The notes under the pieces are model-generated. The model made no database searches. It was not told the origin of the DNA and saw only the letters and a program-made list of their open reading frames with translations. From Furcasterigmium furcatum (lineage: Eukaryota; Ascomycota; Sordariomycetes; Glomerellales; Plectosphaerellaceae), in assembly GCA_001599815.1 (NCBI GenBank), contig BCIA01000001.1, positions 3,166,934 through 3,230,933 of the forward strand: DNA of 64,000 bases, given 5' to 3'. The position numbers and the translations under genes are program-made. Below, in pieces: positions 42,960 through 53,729 of the stretch. The stretch's first letter is position 1, and every line of letters begins with the position of its first letter.

Positions 42960-45900
42960 GGTGAGGTGAGTCTGCAGGGTGTCTTCTCTCTTGGACTCAG
43001 GGGTGTGATAAAGGAGGTGGTGGTGGAGGAGCAGGAGTCGGTAGTAGAAACACCGCCAAGGAGATACAATGATAGCTCGCAAGATGCGCTAACAACTAGA
43101 CAAGACAATCGTGCTGGAATTAAATAGAGTGACGCAGGGTGTTACACCGATCAGGTCTGACAGCGGGTGTAACGGTTTGTCGTGGCACCGGACGTCGACC
43201 GGAAGACCGAGGGATATAAAAGGTGTCGAGTCGAGGAGGACGACGGCGTGGCGAAACGGGACACCGAGGGAATCAGGCTGGCCGTTGAATATGAGAACTC
43301 TGAAGCGTAGCAACAAAGGCCGCAGAGCTGGTGCCGGGACCCGTTGATGGCGGAAACAGACGATCCAGAGAGGTCGGTTCGACGCGGGGTGAGGGCAGCG
43401 GAGGAGGGTCAGGGGCAACGGTGATTGCTGGTGAGCGTAGTCCAACACACCCTCAAGTGATGATCGTCCAAGACAGCAACCTTTTTAGACGAGGAACGTC
43501 CCGTCGCTCTAGTCAAAGGGCCAAGGGAATCTTATACCATCCCACGGCTTCCGGCTCCCAGCGCTCTGGACTGGACCGGGCTGGAGCCAACGGCGGCTAC
43601 TCCCTCTGGCTCCATCTGGCTCCCTCTCAGCTGCGAAACGAACGCGATGGTAGCTGGCACTAGCAGCAGACGCACTCAGCCCAGTTGATGCACTCGTGCC
43701 GGCACACGGATTTGACCGCGTCTCAAAACGAGAACAAACAAGGTCTAACGACCAGAAAGGGAAACGGCAGACCCGCCACATTGGGTCGAGAGCCATAGGG
43801 CGGCCAGGATGGTGAGGCCGGGAGACAGGGGTTGGGCTGTCATGGCACATGATGGACCTGGAGCACACAGAGCTAAGGATTCGGCCGTAACCAGCGTGTC
43901 GGGGATGGGTGAGGGGATGGGGGCGAAGAAGATCGTGAGTGGTGAGGAAGACCAGATGACCGCCCCTTCGCTTGTCATGCTCGCAACGGGACTGGCGGTG
44001 GAACAGCCTGGCTGCCGCCTCGGATTGGGCGACGTGGTAGCTGGTTTGGGCTGAGCATGACTGGTTGCTTATTGTTCTCTTCTGGACCTGGCCTGGTTTA
44101 TTCTGGCCGGTGCCACGATCAGGGCCAGCGACGAGGATGTGGTGCTCAGCTGCCAAGACCAAGAAGCGGAAGAAGCATCGTGAACCGCTTCATGTCGCAT
44201 GGCCACGAGGGGCCCGTCAAGCCAGAGCTGCCAAACCACCTGGTGTTGGTGCCTATTGTTTAGGGCTGGCCACTCTCGTGAAAGACAAAACAAAGCACCC
44301 AAGAAACAGGGCACGAACTGGCCGCGAGAGGCGTGCGCCATGGAGAGCCGCCAGGCGCCTCGTACTTGTAGCGACTCACAGCCCTCCGTTGCCCTCGGGC
44401 CTAACCCTTCAGGGACGGGACTCCGGGCACCTGGGTTCCGCTGGCCGGCCGACCGGTCTTCGGGGGCGGCAATAGCGGTACCTGCTAGAGGGCACCATTG
44501 CCAGGTGGCTTGCGTGTGGTCTCTTGCGGTGAAGGGAGGGAGGACGAGCTGGGGATGGGGCGACGCTGCGCCCGGACCTTCACCGACACGTGGGAGGGCA
44601 AGGAACGAGCATCGTGGGCTGGGAACGGGGCGGAGCGGACGGAGGAGCGGCTCGGGAATCAGCTATTGGGTCGAGGCGAGATTGCACGCGGCCGAAAAGG
44701 AAACATGGTCTACAGGTGCGAGGAGCACGATGCCAGGGGTAAAGAAGGTAAAGTGAGATAGGCATCGTTGTGGCGGCGCCGACATGCTGGATCGCCTGGC
44801 TCTCGGCAACGCCCCTGGTCGTCGGTGCGACCTCAGCCAGCCGTGTGCAGGGGCTTTGTCCGACCTCTCCATGTGGCCATCTGGGTTGGCGCGTAGGGCA
44901 GCAGGGCCGCCGAGATTCTGTGTAGATCCTTCAACGCGATCGCCGGCGGGTTTCGCGAGTCGGCCAGCGGGACGGGTCGGTGCCGGTCTGGACTCGCTTG
45001 ATAAGACTCAGCTCTGCTGTAGGCACAGCCAGCACGCAAGCCGCCCGTGGACGCACGTCGACTCCTCCGCCTCCCGCCCAATGGCAGCTGGGTCTTTGTG
45101 GCGTCGCGGCGCGGAAGAGTTGCGGTCTGGCGCCGGCCCAACTCGGGCGTGGGAAAGGTGTTTGTGTGATTTCGGCCATCCCAAAAAGAAGCAAGGGATG
45201 CTCACTTTGGGCTTAGGCGATGCTGGTTAGCGAGCTGCTGACGGGGCTAGCTGATCGCGAGGCCTGTCTTCAGCTGAGCGTCGTGGTGACTGTGTGCCTC
45301 GATTCGGACGGGAAGATCAATCCCGATTCCCCCTTGAGTCCAGGGATGTGTGACGGAAGGGACAGCCTGCGTGTGTGATACGCGAGGAGGAAGATGCGGC
45401 ATTATGCAAGGGAGGTTGGATCGTGCTTCACGGGACGTCGTCAAGGCGCGGAAGATCGACATGGTGAGCAGAGATCGGCAGGCGAGGAAATAGCCCGGTC
45501 TGGGCCCCAGCAACCAGGAGGTTAAACGAGCCGTCATGTCCACCAAACAAGCTCGATAGCGTGCGTCGTTTTCTTGGCTCTGGCCGTGCTCTCATGGCTG
45601 TGGTGGTCACCACGATCGATGCCAATTCTCAGTCCGAGTGGCTCCATGAACGAGATTCCGTGGGGGTTTCTTATCCCGGGAGGATGTCGAGAAGGGACCA
45701 TGCATGATAATGATAAACAAAGTTCCAACCCGTCTCCCATGAAGTGACAGAAACCTCGTCACCCTGTGAGTGAGTATTATTGGCTGCTCCGTGTCTCTGC
45801 CGTCCTTCGGATTCATTGATCTGCCGCAATATTTGGAGTCAGATGCTCGATGACCGCCTCGAAGTTCGGTGGCATTGCGTTCAGCCCTGACTCTAGGGCC

Positions 45901-46287
45901 TGTGACCAAACTTCCGGAGAGCTCTTGCACAGAGCCTCTGGGAACTCTTCTTGGTGATCTTCACTTAACTCGCCGATCCGTGATGATTGCCGGATTTTCG
46001 GGGACAGTACCCTCTTGGCCCGAAACCCCAAATTCTCGGTCTGCGATAGGGCGCTGGAGAACCTTGGACCCAGTCTAGGGTCCGCTAACACTGGTGATGC
46101 TCTCGGCCCTGACGCGGGGTAGACCGCCTGTTCCACTTTGCTTGGACCATTGCAGATCCCCGAAACCGCCCGCCGAAAGCCCGCATGATCCGGCCGTTAT
46201 GGCTGAATGTTCTCTTCCATAACCATGTACCATCTGCGGCATCGTTATCAGTCTCCCGCGCCAGGCTGATTAAAGCAATCAACCGGA
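42960..46287. other. 3.3 kb stretch without supportable gene
   Basis: Longest gene-poor interval in the middle of the window. Open frames up to about 217 codons occur on both strands but have no domains, splice logic or membrane pattern. A plus-strand TATAAAAGG box at 43215-43223 has no obvious gene behind it. The interval could hold a non-coding transcript, long UTRs or an old degraded element. Confidence 0.45.
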
Positions 46288-48083
46288 ATGAAGGTCGCCA
46301 AGGCGTGCCGCGAGTGTAGGGTAGGCAAGCGAAGATGTGGCGAGGCCGAGCCCGGAACTCCATGCTCTCCGTGCTCGAAGAGAGGCATTGAGTGCTCTCT
46401 CGCGGCACCTGTTCGAAGACACCCCAGGCCCATCCAGCCACCGCCGGCCGCAGTCTCTCCACAGGCCGAGAACCTCCCGGACCCAAGCCTCACGAGGAGG
46501 CTCGTCGAACTATACCTAAACTTCATTCACAACAAACCTCACACCTTGTTCCATCCCCCCTCGTTGATGCGGGATGTCGAACGTGGGACACTTCCTCCCC
46601 ATGTGCTCTACGGCATACTATGTATTGCAGCCCGGTGAGAACTTGATTTGATTTGTTGCATGACTCAGACATTCCGATGACATCCACTCGTCCACCTGCT
46701 TTGAGAACTCTTCGGCTGATGATGCTCTCAGTTTCCTGCCAGAAGAATTTCCAGACGCTGGGAAGATCTGTCATGAGTACTTTGAAAAGGCCAAGGCGAG
46801 CCTCAAAGATGAGCTTGATCAGCTGTCTGTCGAGAATGTACAGGCATGTGTTCTCATCGGAAATTACTGTGGCGTGGAGGGGTTGACTCAACTGGAAGCA
46901 CTGTATCTCGGTAAGCTCATCTGGCATTGTACATGTCGCTCAGTACGTTCAATGATGGTCTGGCATGCTGAAATTTGCTGAAGGAATCGGCCTCCGCACC
47001 GCCATGGTTATGCGTCTACCTCAGCCTCAGCCAGAAGACGACGAGATTCGACGGGAAGTGAGACTCAGAATCTGGTGGAGTTTGTACATGATCGACCGCT
47101 GGGGCTCTGCGGGCCATCACCTTCCTCGACAACTCCCTGATCACATCAATGACAGTCTGGACCTGCCCATGGAAGAGCATTTCTTCGACAGCCTACAGCC
47201 AGGCTCGCAGCCAGGACACATCGGTGCACCAAGGCCGGGGCTTTGGGGCCGAATGGTCCAGCTTGCGCGCATCTTCACCAAGATCCACGACCTCCATCGG
47301 TCCAGTGTCGACGGAAACAAGGACCGTCGGCAGATCGAAAACAGGACCTGCGAGCTGGCCACGGAATTCGACAGCTGGGCCCTGTCACTTCCAGGGAACC
47401 TCCTGCCTACCCCGGAAAACATGCACATACACTCTCAGATGGGCCTGGGTTCCGCGTTCGTGGCCCTGCACATGGGGTACTACCACTACATGAACCTCCT
47501 CTACTTCCCGTTTCTGGATCTTCAGCTGGAGCAGACGGCGATGCAGGCAATGTTCGCGGATCGGTGCAGAAAGTCCGCGGCGGACTTCAGTGACTTTCTC
47601 GCATTATCAGAGGGGATCCAAGGCTGTGAGGTCGTCTATTTCGTCGTCGCGCACATGACGATCGTTTCTTCGGCAGCTCTCCTCCATGTGCTGATGTTTG
47701 GGCACGAAACAGAGCTTCCCGAGACAAGGAGACGCCTCGAAGCAAACTTCAAGATTATGGTGAAGCTGAGTTCATATTGGCCGGCAGTGAACCTCCTGGT
47801 AAGTCGTCGACTTTACCCTCGCTCTGGATGCCTTGCTAGGTAGTTGTAGCATTGCTGACGATACCTTCAGATGGAACGCTTATTCACGTTCCAGCGAAAT
47901 TGCATAAGATCAACTGATCCTAATACGCACAAAGCCGACTCCTGGATGATCGGCTTCCTGCTCGACCACGCGCGACCGGTGGCCGAGAAAGTCGACTCTC
48001 CAAAGCCACCGGAACCGACAACAACACAAATGGTGCAGCGAGATAAAGTGGCTTCTGACACATTGTCGTTGTTAAGAAAATGA
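46288..48083 (+). CDS. Zn2Cys6 transcription factor, probable sugar-cluster regulator
   Basis: Exons 46288-46634, 46669-46910, 46984-47798 and 47871-48083 join in frame to 538 residues. The zinc cluster is at the extreme N-terminus (about 7-37): CRECRVGKRRC followed by CSPCSKRGIEC. The Fungal_trans domain runs from about residue 68 (LVELYLNFIHNKPHTLFHP) through LEALYLGIGLRTAMVMRL and RIWWSLYMIDRW. The third intron uses an AAG acceptor, which best restores the domain. The first intron is only 34 nt long (see findings). The gene lies about 200 bases from a convergent sugar permease and is followed by a beta-galactosidase gene, so it may regulate galactoside use (inference from position). Confidence 0.82.
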
Positions 48084-48280
48084 AAGTAGCAGAATAATGT
48101 CAAGATTGGCGTATTGGCGCAGTATTTCCATTGCTTGTCTTCTCGTTCTACGGGCAAGTCCGTAACGTAGCCACAACATGGCTCTACATATGACAGCAGT
48201 ACTTCTAAAGTTCTCCTCCTAGTGTCTTCAGCACGATCACCATTTACTGCTGAGATCCATCCTGAGACCTCTCCCGCTCT

Positions 48281-50299
48281 TTATTCGACATGCTTGACGT
48301 CCTGGTTGGCGGCTTTCTCCTCCATGACTCTAGAAACCGGAGCCTTGGGCCCATCGAACAGCTCCGCGATCTCCTCCAGGGTCGGACCCTTCGTTTCGAC
48401 GAAGAGGAACCAGATACTATGACGCACGTTAGCACTATCGCCGAGTTGGCTTGGGCTGGGGGCAGGCATACCAAAGACACTCAATGACCAGGATAGCAAT
48501 GTACACGAAGTAGAACCTCCACTGCAAGGCCTCGAGGCCCACGGGGTTGACGTATTGGTTGAGCACGCTTGCAGCCGATGTTCCGACCTGGGTGATGGCG
48601 AGACCCATTGCGCGCGTCTCGAACGGCATGATCTCGGCAGAGTATCCGATGGTGAGGCCTGGCCAGGCGAAGCCAGCCACGCCGTAGAATAGGAAGATCA
48701 TGGCGATGACGGCCTGGCCGGCAGCTGCGTTTCCTGCTTGCTGGTAAAGGGCGGAGCAACTGCGCAGCGGTACGGGTCAGCAAATTGACGTGATCTTGAG
48801 TTCCGCCGCGAGAAGACTTACGCGGTCCATGTGCTGAAGGTCAGCAGCATGCCGACACCTGCAATCATGAAGAGAGTCTTGCGGCCGAGCTTGTCGACGA
48901 GGAACACGGACAGGGCCAGGGCCACGATGAAGGACCAGATGGTTACTCCGCCGTTGATCAAGGCCTGATCGGTAGGCTTCTCGATGCCGATGCTCATGAG
49001 GATGGCGTGGAGGTAGTACGAGACAAGCCCATTGCCGGAGCACTGCGAGAAGAAGGCGACAAGAATCAGGAGCAAAAGACGCTTCCTGTTGCCAGGGGTC
49101 TTGACGAGCAGCAGCCAGCCGTATTCCGCGGCAACCTCTCTCTCGAATTGGATGGTCTCGTTGATCTCGTGGAGTTCGGCCTGCACGAACTCGTCGTTTT
49201 CGTCTCCGTTGCCGTGGTACTGGAAGTTACTATGGTCAGCAACGCGCTTCTGTGGATGGATCGTGTGCGGCCGCCGTCCGGCCACTCACCTTTACTAGAA
49301 CACTCATGGCCTTATCCTGTTGGCCTCTCGAGCAAAGCCAACGGGGGCTCTCGGGAATCCAGTACAGGAAACAAAGCTGGAACACGGGCATGGCGCATTG
49401 CAGCGCAACCGGCACCCTCCATGCGACATCATCGTTCGCAAAGTCAGACCTGATGAAGCCAAAGCAAGTCCAGGCGGCAATGATGGCACCAAGATACCAC
49501 TGCACATTATACTATAGCTACTGTCAGTAATCGATATCCCCGTCAGTCCTGTTCGTCAATCGAGTTCGCACCATCGTTGTCAGCTTGCCACGATGCTGCG
49601 GATACGCGAGCTCGGTGATGAGAAGCGGGAGAGAGGTTCCGGCGACGTTGGATCCGCAACCCACGAGAAAGCGGCCGCTGAGAAACATTGCGTCGTTGAC
49701 CATTGGAAGAGCTTGAATGATGCTCCCGATGATGATGATTATGATGCCGATAGCAGCGCCCCATCGTCGACCAAACTTGTCGGCCACCAGAGATGCTAAA
49801 GGATGTCTGTATTAGCAAGAGAGCTCTTGCGAATGTTTTCCGGTGTATCGTACCGAAGAAGAGAGCCAAGAGGCCGCCAATGTTCTGAATCGCCGTGAAG
49901 AGACCGAGACGGGCGCCGGTGGGATAATTGAAGTCTGATTATGGATTCGCGTCAGTACTGCTGATCTCCCGATGACCTCAAATCAAGCCACTACTCACAC
50001 CTTCGCCATGGCTCCATAGTCTGAAGACCATTCAGAAGACTGCCATCATAGCCCACGGTGCTGGAGCCTGCAAGAGAACGCTCTGTTGTCAGCAAAAGTA
50101 ATTCCAATCCGACGCTGAATGTAGGGCGTAGGGGAGGAGACCTACCAAGCATGAGAATCGGCATCCACTTGTACAGGCTCCTCAGCCCAGGGTCCTTGTA
50201 CCAAGTCTTCTTAGGGACCTTGAGGCCTCCTTGATGCATGACTGGAACCTCTGTTTCCGTGTCCGCCTCAGGCGACTTGATATCATACGTGTTCGACAT
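48281..50299 (-). CDS. MFS sugar transporter, lactose-permease-like
   Basis: About eight small exons with GT-AG introns, starting MSNTYDIKSPEAD at 50299 and ending at 48281. Sugar-porter signatures are visible: SSTVGYDGSLLNGLQ in span 1, VADKFGRRWGA (loop 2-3), PESPRWL before the central loop, VDKLGRKTL (loop 8-9), and VETKGPTLEEIAELFDG at the end of span 12. The early WMPILMLG and GYDGSLLNGLQTM region resembles fungal lactose/cellobiose permeases. It should import a di- or monosaccharide with protons at the plasma membrane. It is divergent to a GH35 beta-galactosidase about 1 kb away and convergent with a regulator gene. An upstream in-frame Met at 50356 exists but is less likely. Confidence 0.85.
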
Positions 50300-51340
50300 G
50301 ACAGGGAGCTCGCGTGATGTTCTGAGGGGAATATTGAGAAGAAGCAAGATGATCAACGGCTGCCATGGGGATAGAATCGAGATGTTGGCTGCTGGCGACT
50401 CATGCCCTTATATACCTCAGCATCCAAGGAGTCAACGCCCGCTAGATCCAAGCATCACGGCGGTTGGTAACTTGGACGCTCGCGTCAGGCCACATGGGAA
50501 CCCAGGCTTTTGGAACTAGCTCCAGGTTTTGATGAGGAGAAAAAGCATGCAAGTTACCCCGGACGTAGCTAAATTCCCCCGTCCCCTTACTTTCCGGGGA
50601 ATGGGGACTCGGCCTTGGTGACGAATTCTCCACTGGAAGCATGTTTCCTTGGCCCCTTTTCACATCCGGGATACCCCTGAGACCGGCTTGGAGGCCAATA
50701 AGATGAAGCCATTGCCGGTGCTCGACGGCACTAAGATCAGAACGTCGTTTACCCCGCACAGATGGCCTGCGTGTGGAGTTCCTGAGTCGGGGATTCGGGG
50801 TAGAACTCGGGGAGCCGAGCCTATGATTGACGAAGACCATTTCAGATGATCGACGTCCAGGTATCTATGGCATCAGGAGGACGCCATGGGGAGCAAGTCC
50901 CGGCTTGGACGGAGCAGATAAGACATAGTATTGGTGCGCATGTTGGCTGTCTGTGACGAGGGTCGCGGCCTTCTCTCCGATTTGAAAGACCTGATCCAAA
51001 GTTCCGAAGCTACCCATGCGGACTCAGCGCAAAGCTTCCAACATCCCATCCCACCGGCTGATCAGCCAATAGGTGGCTCCCACGGCCGGTGTCATCCCAG
51101 AGATGCAATCTTGGCCGTATAGACGGCTTTTCATCTGACAGTATCTGGTCTCGAGCCTCGAAGCGCTCAAATAGCTGCCTTCCCCGGTCCCATGCCTGGC
51201 TTGAATTAGACCACACCACCCCTTGTCGTCAGGACATTCCCTTCACTTCTGAGCACAAGAACTTCCCTCCCCTCGACGAACAGCAGCTCATTTTGCTGCC
51301 AGATCTCCGACACATACTCTTTGGCCAGCTCAACTGCATC
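50300..51340. promoter_or_regulatory. Shared promoter region of sugar permease and beta-galactosidase
   Basis: About 1 kb between divergent genes. A TATATAAG box lies at 50407-50414 (minus), 108 bases from the permease start. A CCGGGG at 50594-50599 fits the CreA carbon-repressor consensus SYGGRG, and TCGGGG-like repeats occur near 50788-50812. No gene is supported. Confidence 0.5.
50407..50414 (-). promoter_or_regulatory. TATA box of the sugar permease gene
   Basis: TATATAAG on the minus strand, 108 bases upstream of the start codon at 50299. Confidence 0.5.
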
Positions 51341-53100
51341 ATGGCGTCTTCTCAGCTCCCCAATCTCGTTGCGACCGACTGGTCAAAGCAGCTGCACGTC
51401 AAGGGAAAGCCATTCTTGATGCTTGCTGGCGAGCTCCAGAACTCGTCACTCTCTTCAGCAGAGCACATGAGTACGGTGTGGCAGAAGATGAAGGACACGA
51501 ACATCAACACCCTCCTCGGCGCTGTCACATGGGAAATGATCGAGCCCGAGGAGGGCAAGTTTGATTTCGAGGAGCTGGACAATGTTATCTTGGGTGCCCG
51601 AGAGCATGACATGCATCTGGTCCTTCTATGGTTCGGGTCTTTCAAGAATGGTAAGTTGTCGTCCACAGCCATAGTATGCCACCGGCACGCTAATATCTGC
51701 TTCTTTCTTCAGGAATCTCCTCATACACACCGAATTGGGTCAAGAAAGACATCCAGCGCTTCCCTCGAGCCCTGCTACGGAAGCCCGGCGGCGTTCTCGA
51801 GACCTCCCAAACCATGTCTATCTTCTACCCTGAAGCCGTTAAGGCCGATTCTAGGGCTTTTGGAAAGCTGATGGCGCATCTAAAAGAGTTCGACGAGGCA
51901 CACTCCACGGTGTTGATGGTTCAGGTCGAGAACGAAACTGGTCTGCTGGGCGACTATCGCGATGGCTCCGAAGGCGCCGAGAAGGCCTTCAACTCTCCTG
52001 TTCCCGACGACCTGCTTGACCTCCTCTCTTCCGACTACGATAACCTCCATGAAGACATGAAAGCTCTCAACCTTGCCCAATTCAAGCCGGCCGACAACAC
52101 CAGAGGTACCTGGACAGAGGTGTTCGGCACAGATGCGCCACGAGTTGGTGAGCTCTTCCAAGCCTATCACTATGCCAAGTACCTGGACGAGGTTGCCGCA
52201 GCCGGCAAGGCCGCGTATGACATCCCACTCTACACGAATGTCTGGATGAACTACGTCGGCTTCGACAGCGTCGCCAACGCCATCGCGACCCCCGTCGGAG
52301 GCGGTGGCCTCCCGGGCGATTACCCATGTGGCGGCGCGGTGAGCAACGTGCTGGATGTCTGGCAGAAGTTCGCCCCCCATCTGGACTTCATCGCGCCGGA
52401 CGTCTACCTCAACGACTACGCCAAGTCCTGTGCTCGCTATCGCCACCGAAACCAGCCTCTGTTCATCCCCGAGCAGCGACGCGATGATTTCGGCGTCCGC
52501 CGCATCTGGATCGCCTTCGGCACCTACGCGGCCCTCGGAACGGCGCCGTTCGGCATCGATACCCTGGAGCCCGAGACCAACCCCTTCACCAAGCACTATG
52601 GTCTTCTCAAGTCCGTGGCGCCGATCGTCCTGGAGGCTCAGCGTCGCCCGCACAGCTCTGTCGGCTTCTGCTTCGACGAGCTGCCGGAAGATTTCCCGCG
52701 GACCCCCGACCCCAGCCCCTCGATCGTTCGTGAGTTTGACGGGTTCGAGATCACTATCGAGCGCGCGTTCGTCTTCGGCAGGCCTGGCACTGGTGCCGGA
52801 ATGGTCATTCACCAGGGTGAGGGGAAGTTCCTCCTGATCGGCTGGGGCTTCCTCGTCAAGGCCAAGGCGGTGTCGAAGAAGAGCCACTACACCGGCATCC
52901 TGAATTTCAGGGAGAAGGCTGTCGATGATGTTGAGACGGGCAAGCTGAGGACTGTGCGCACTCTCAACGGCGACGAGACGAGGTCTGGGAGATGGGCCAA
53001 CATGCCCAACGAGGACCCTGACTATGGTGGTTTCCCCATCTGCGTGACGATCCCGGCGAAGACGATGATTGCGGAGATTGAGTTCTACTCGCTGGAATGA
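51341..53100 (+). CDS. GH35-type beta-galactosidase (DUF5597 C-terminus), intracellular
   Basis: Exons 51341-51650 and 51713-53100 (62-nt intron, GTAAGT donor, TTCAG acceptor) encode 565 residues. The TIM barrel opens with LHVKGKPFLMLAGELQNSS and NTLLGAVTWEMIEPEEGKFDF. The acid/base glutamate is expected in VQVENETGLLG and the nucleophile in LFIPEQRRDD. The C-terminal beta domain (from about residue 400) corresponds to the DUF5597 extension of short GH35 members. There is no signal peptide, so the enzyme is intracellular and would act on imported galactosides. Placement next to a divergent sugar permease supports this. Similar divergent permease/beta-galactosidase pairs are known in Aspergillus lactose metabolism. 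The size is about half that of secreted fungal GH35 enzymes. Confidence 0.9.
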
Positions 53101-53729
53101 TCGGCGACCTTGGACACGTCGTCGGTTGCAGCTAGGTAGAAATACCATGAAGGACAGGAAGAGCTGAAAAGACTAAGACTTCCGAGTCTGCCTTCATGGG
53201 AGACCAGTAATTTATCAGTGTTCGACTCCATATCCAGCCCGTTGGGCTCGGTCTGGTGTGATGTGAGCTCATCCCAGTCCCAGTCGACCTTAGAGATGAA
53301 GAAAAGCGACCCGGATCGGGCCCTTAGGCCCTCTCTCATTACGCCTAGGCACTCTGCCTGGCTTATTGCTACGGCCGTGGTGGTATAGCCAGGCCACGGC
53401 GGGGTTGGTGCTGTCTAAGGCCTCGCGATCCTTAAGAACTATATTATTGAAAAGCCGTTCCAGCTCGCCCCGTAACCATATCGGGCAGCGTGATCTCACG
53501 CCTAATATGCAGGCGTATTAGCCCGGGTGTAAGCTGCCTGTGTTTCCGATTGGTCTCCTGGCTGATCAAGTCTCTGGGCAGCGCACACGTGACGAGAGGA
53601 CGGCATCATGGCCGTTGGTTGGTGGCCTGGTCAAGCGCGAGGCCTCGTGAACCTGTCCCCCGCTTCTTTCACAGACTCCTTGTACTCTCGAGGCATCAGC
53701 GACAACCAATGGTCCCGAAATGATACACC
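53101..53729. other. Intergenic with possible element relic
   Basis: 630 bases. A minus-strand stretch (about 53290-53640) gives protein-like pieces in broken frames (for example LERLFNNIVLKDREALDSTN), suggesting an old degraded coding or mobile-element fragment. Nothing intact is present. Confidence 0.35.

Noticed and set aside
43509..44162. 217-codon minus-strand open frame in the gene-poor interval
   Set aside because: No recognisable features and overlaps other equally long frames on the opposite strand.
46911..46983. Suspected frameshift in the sugar-cluster regulator
   Set aside because: Using the AAG acceptor at 46983 instead of the CAG at 46943 restores the Fungal_trans domain in frame, so no frameshift is needed.
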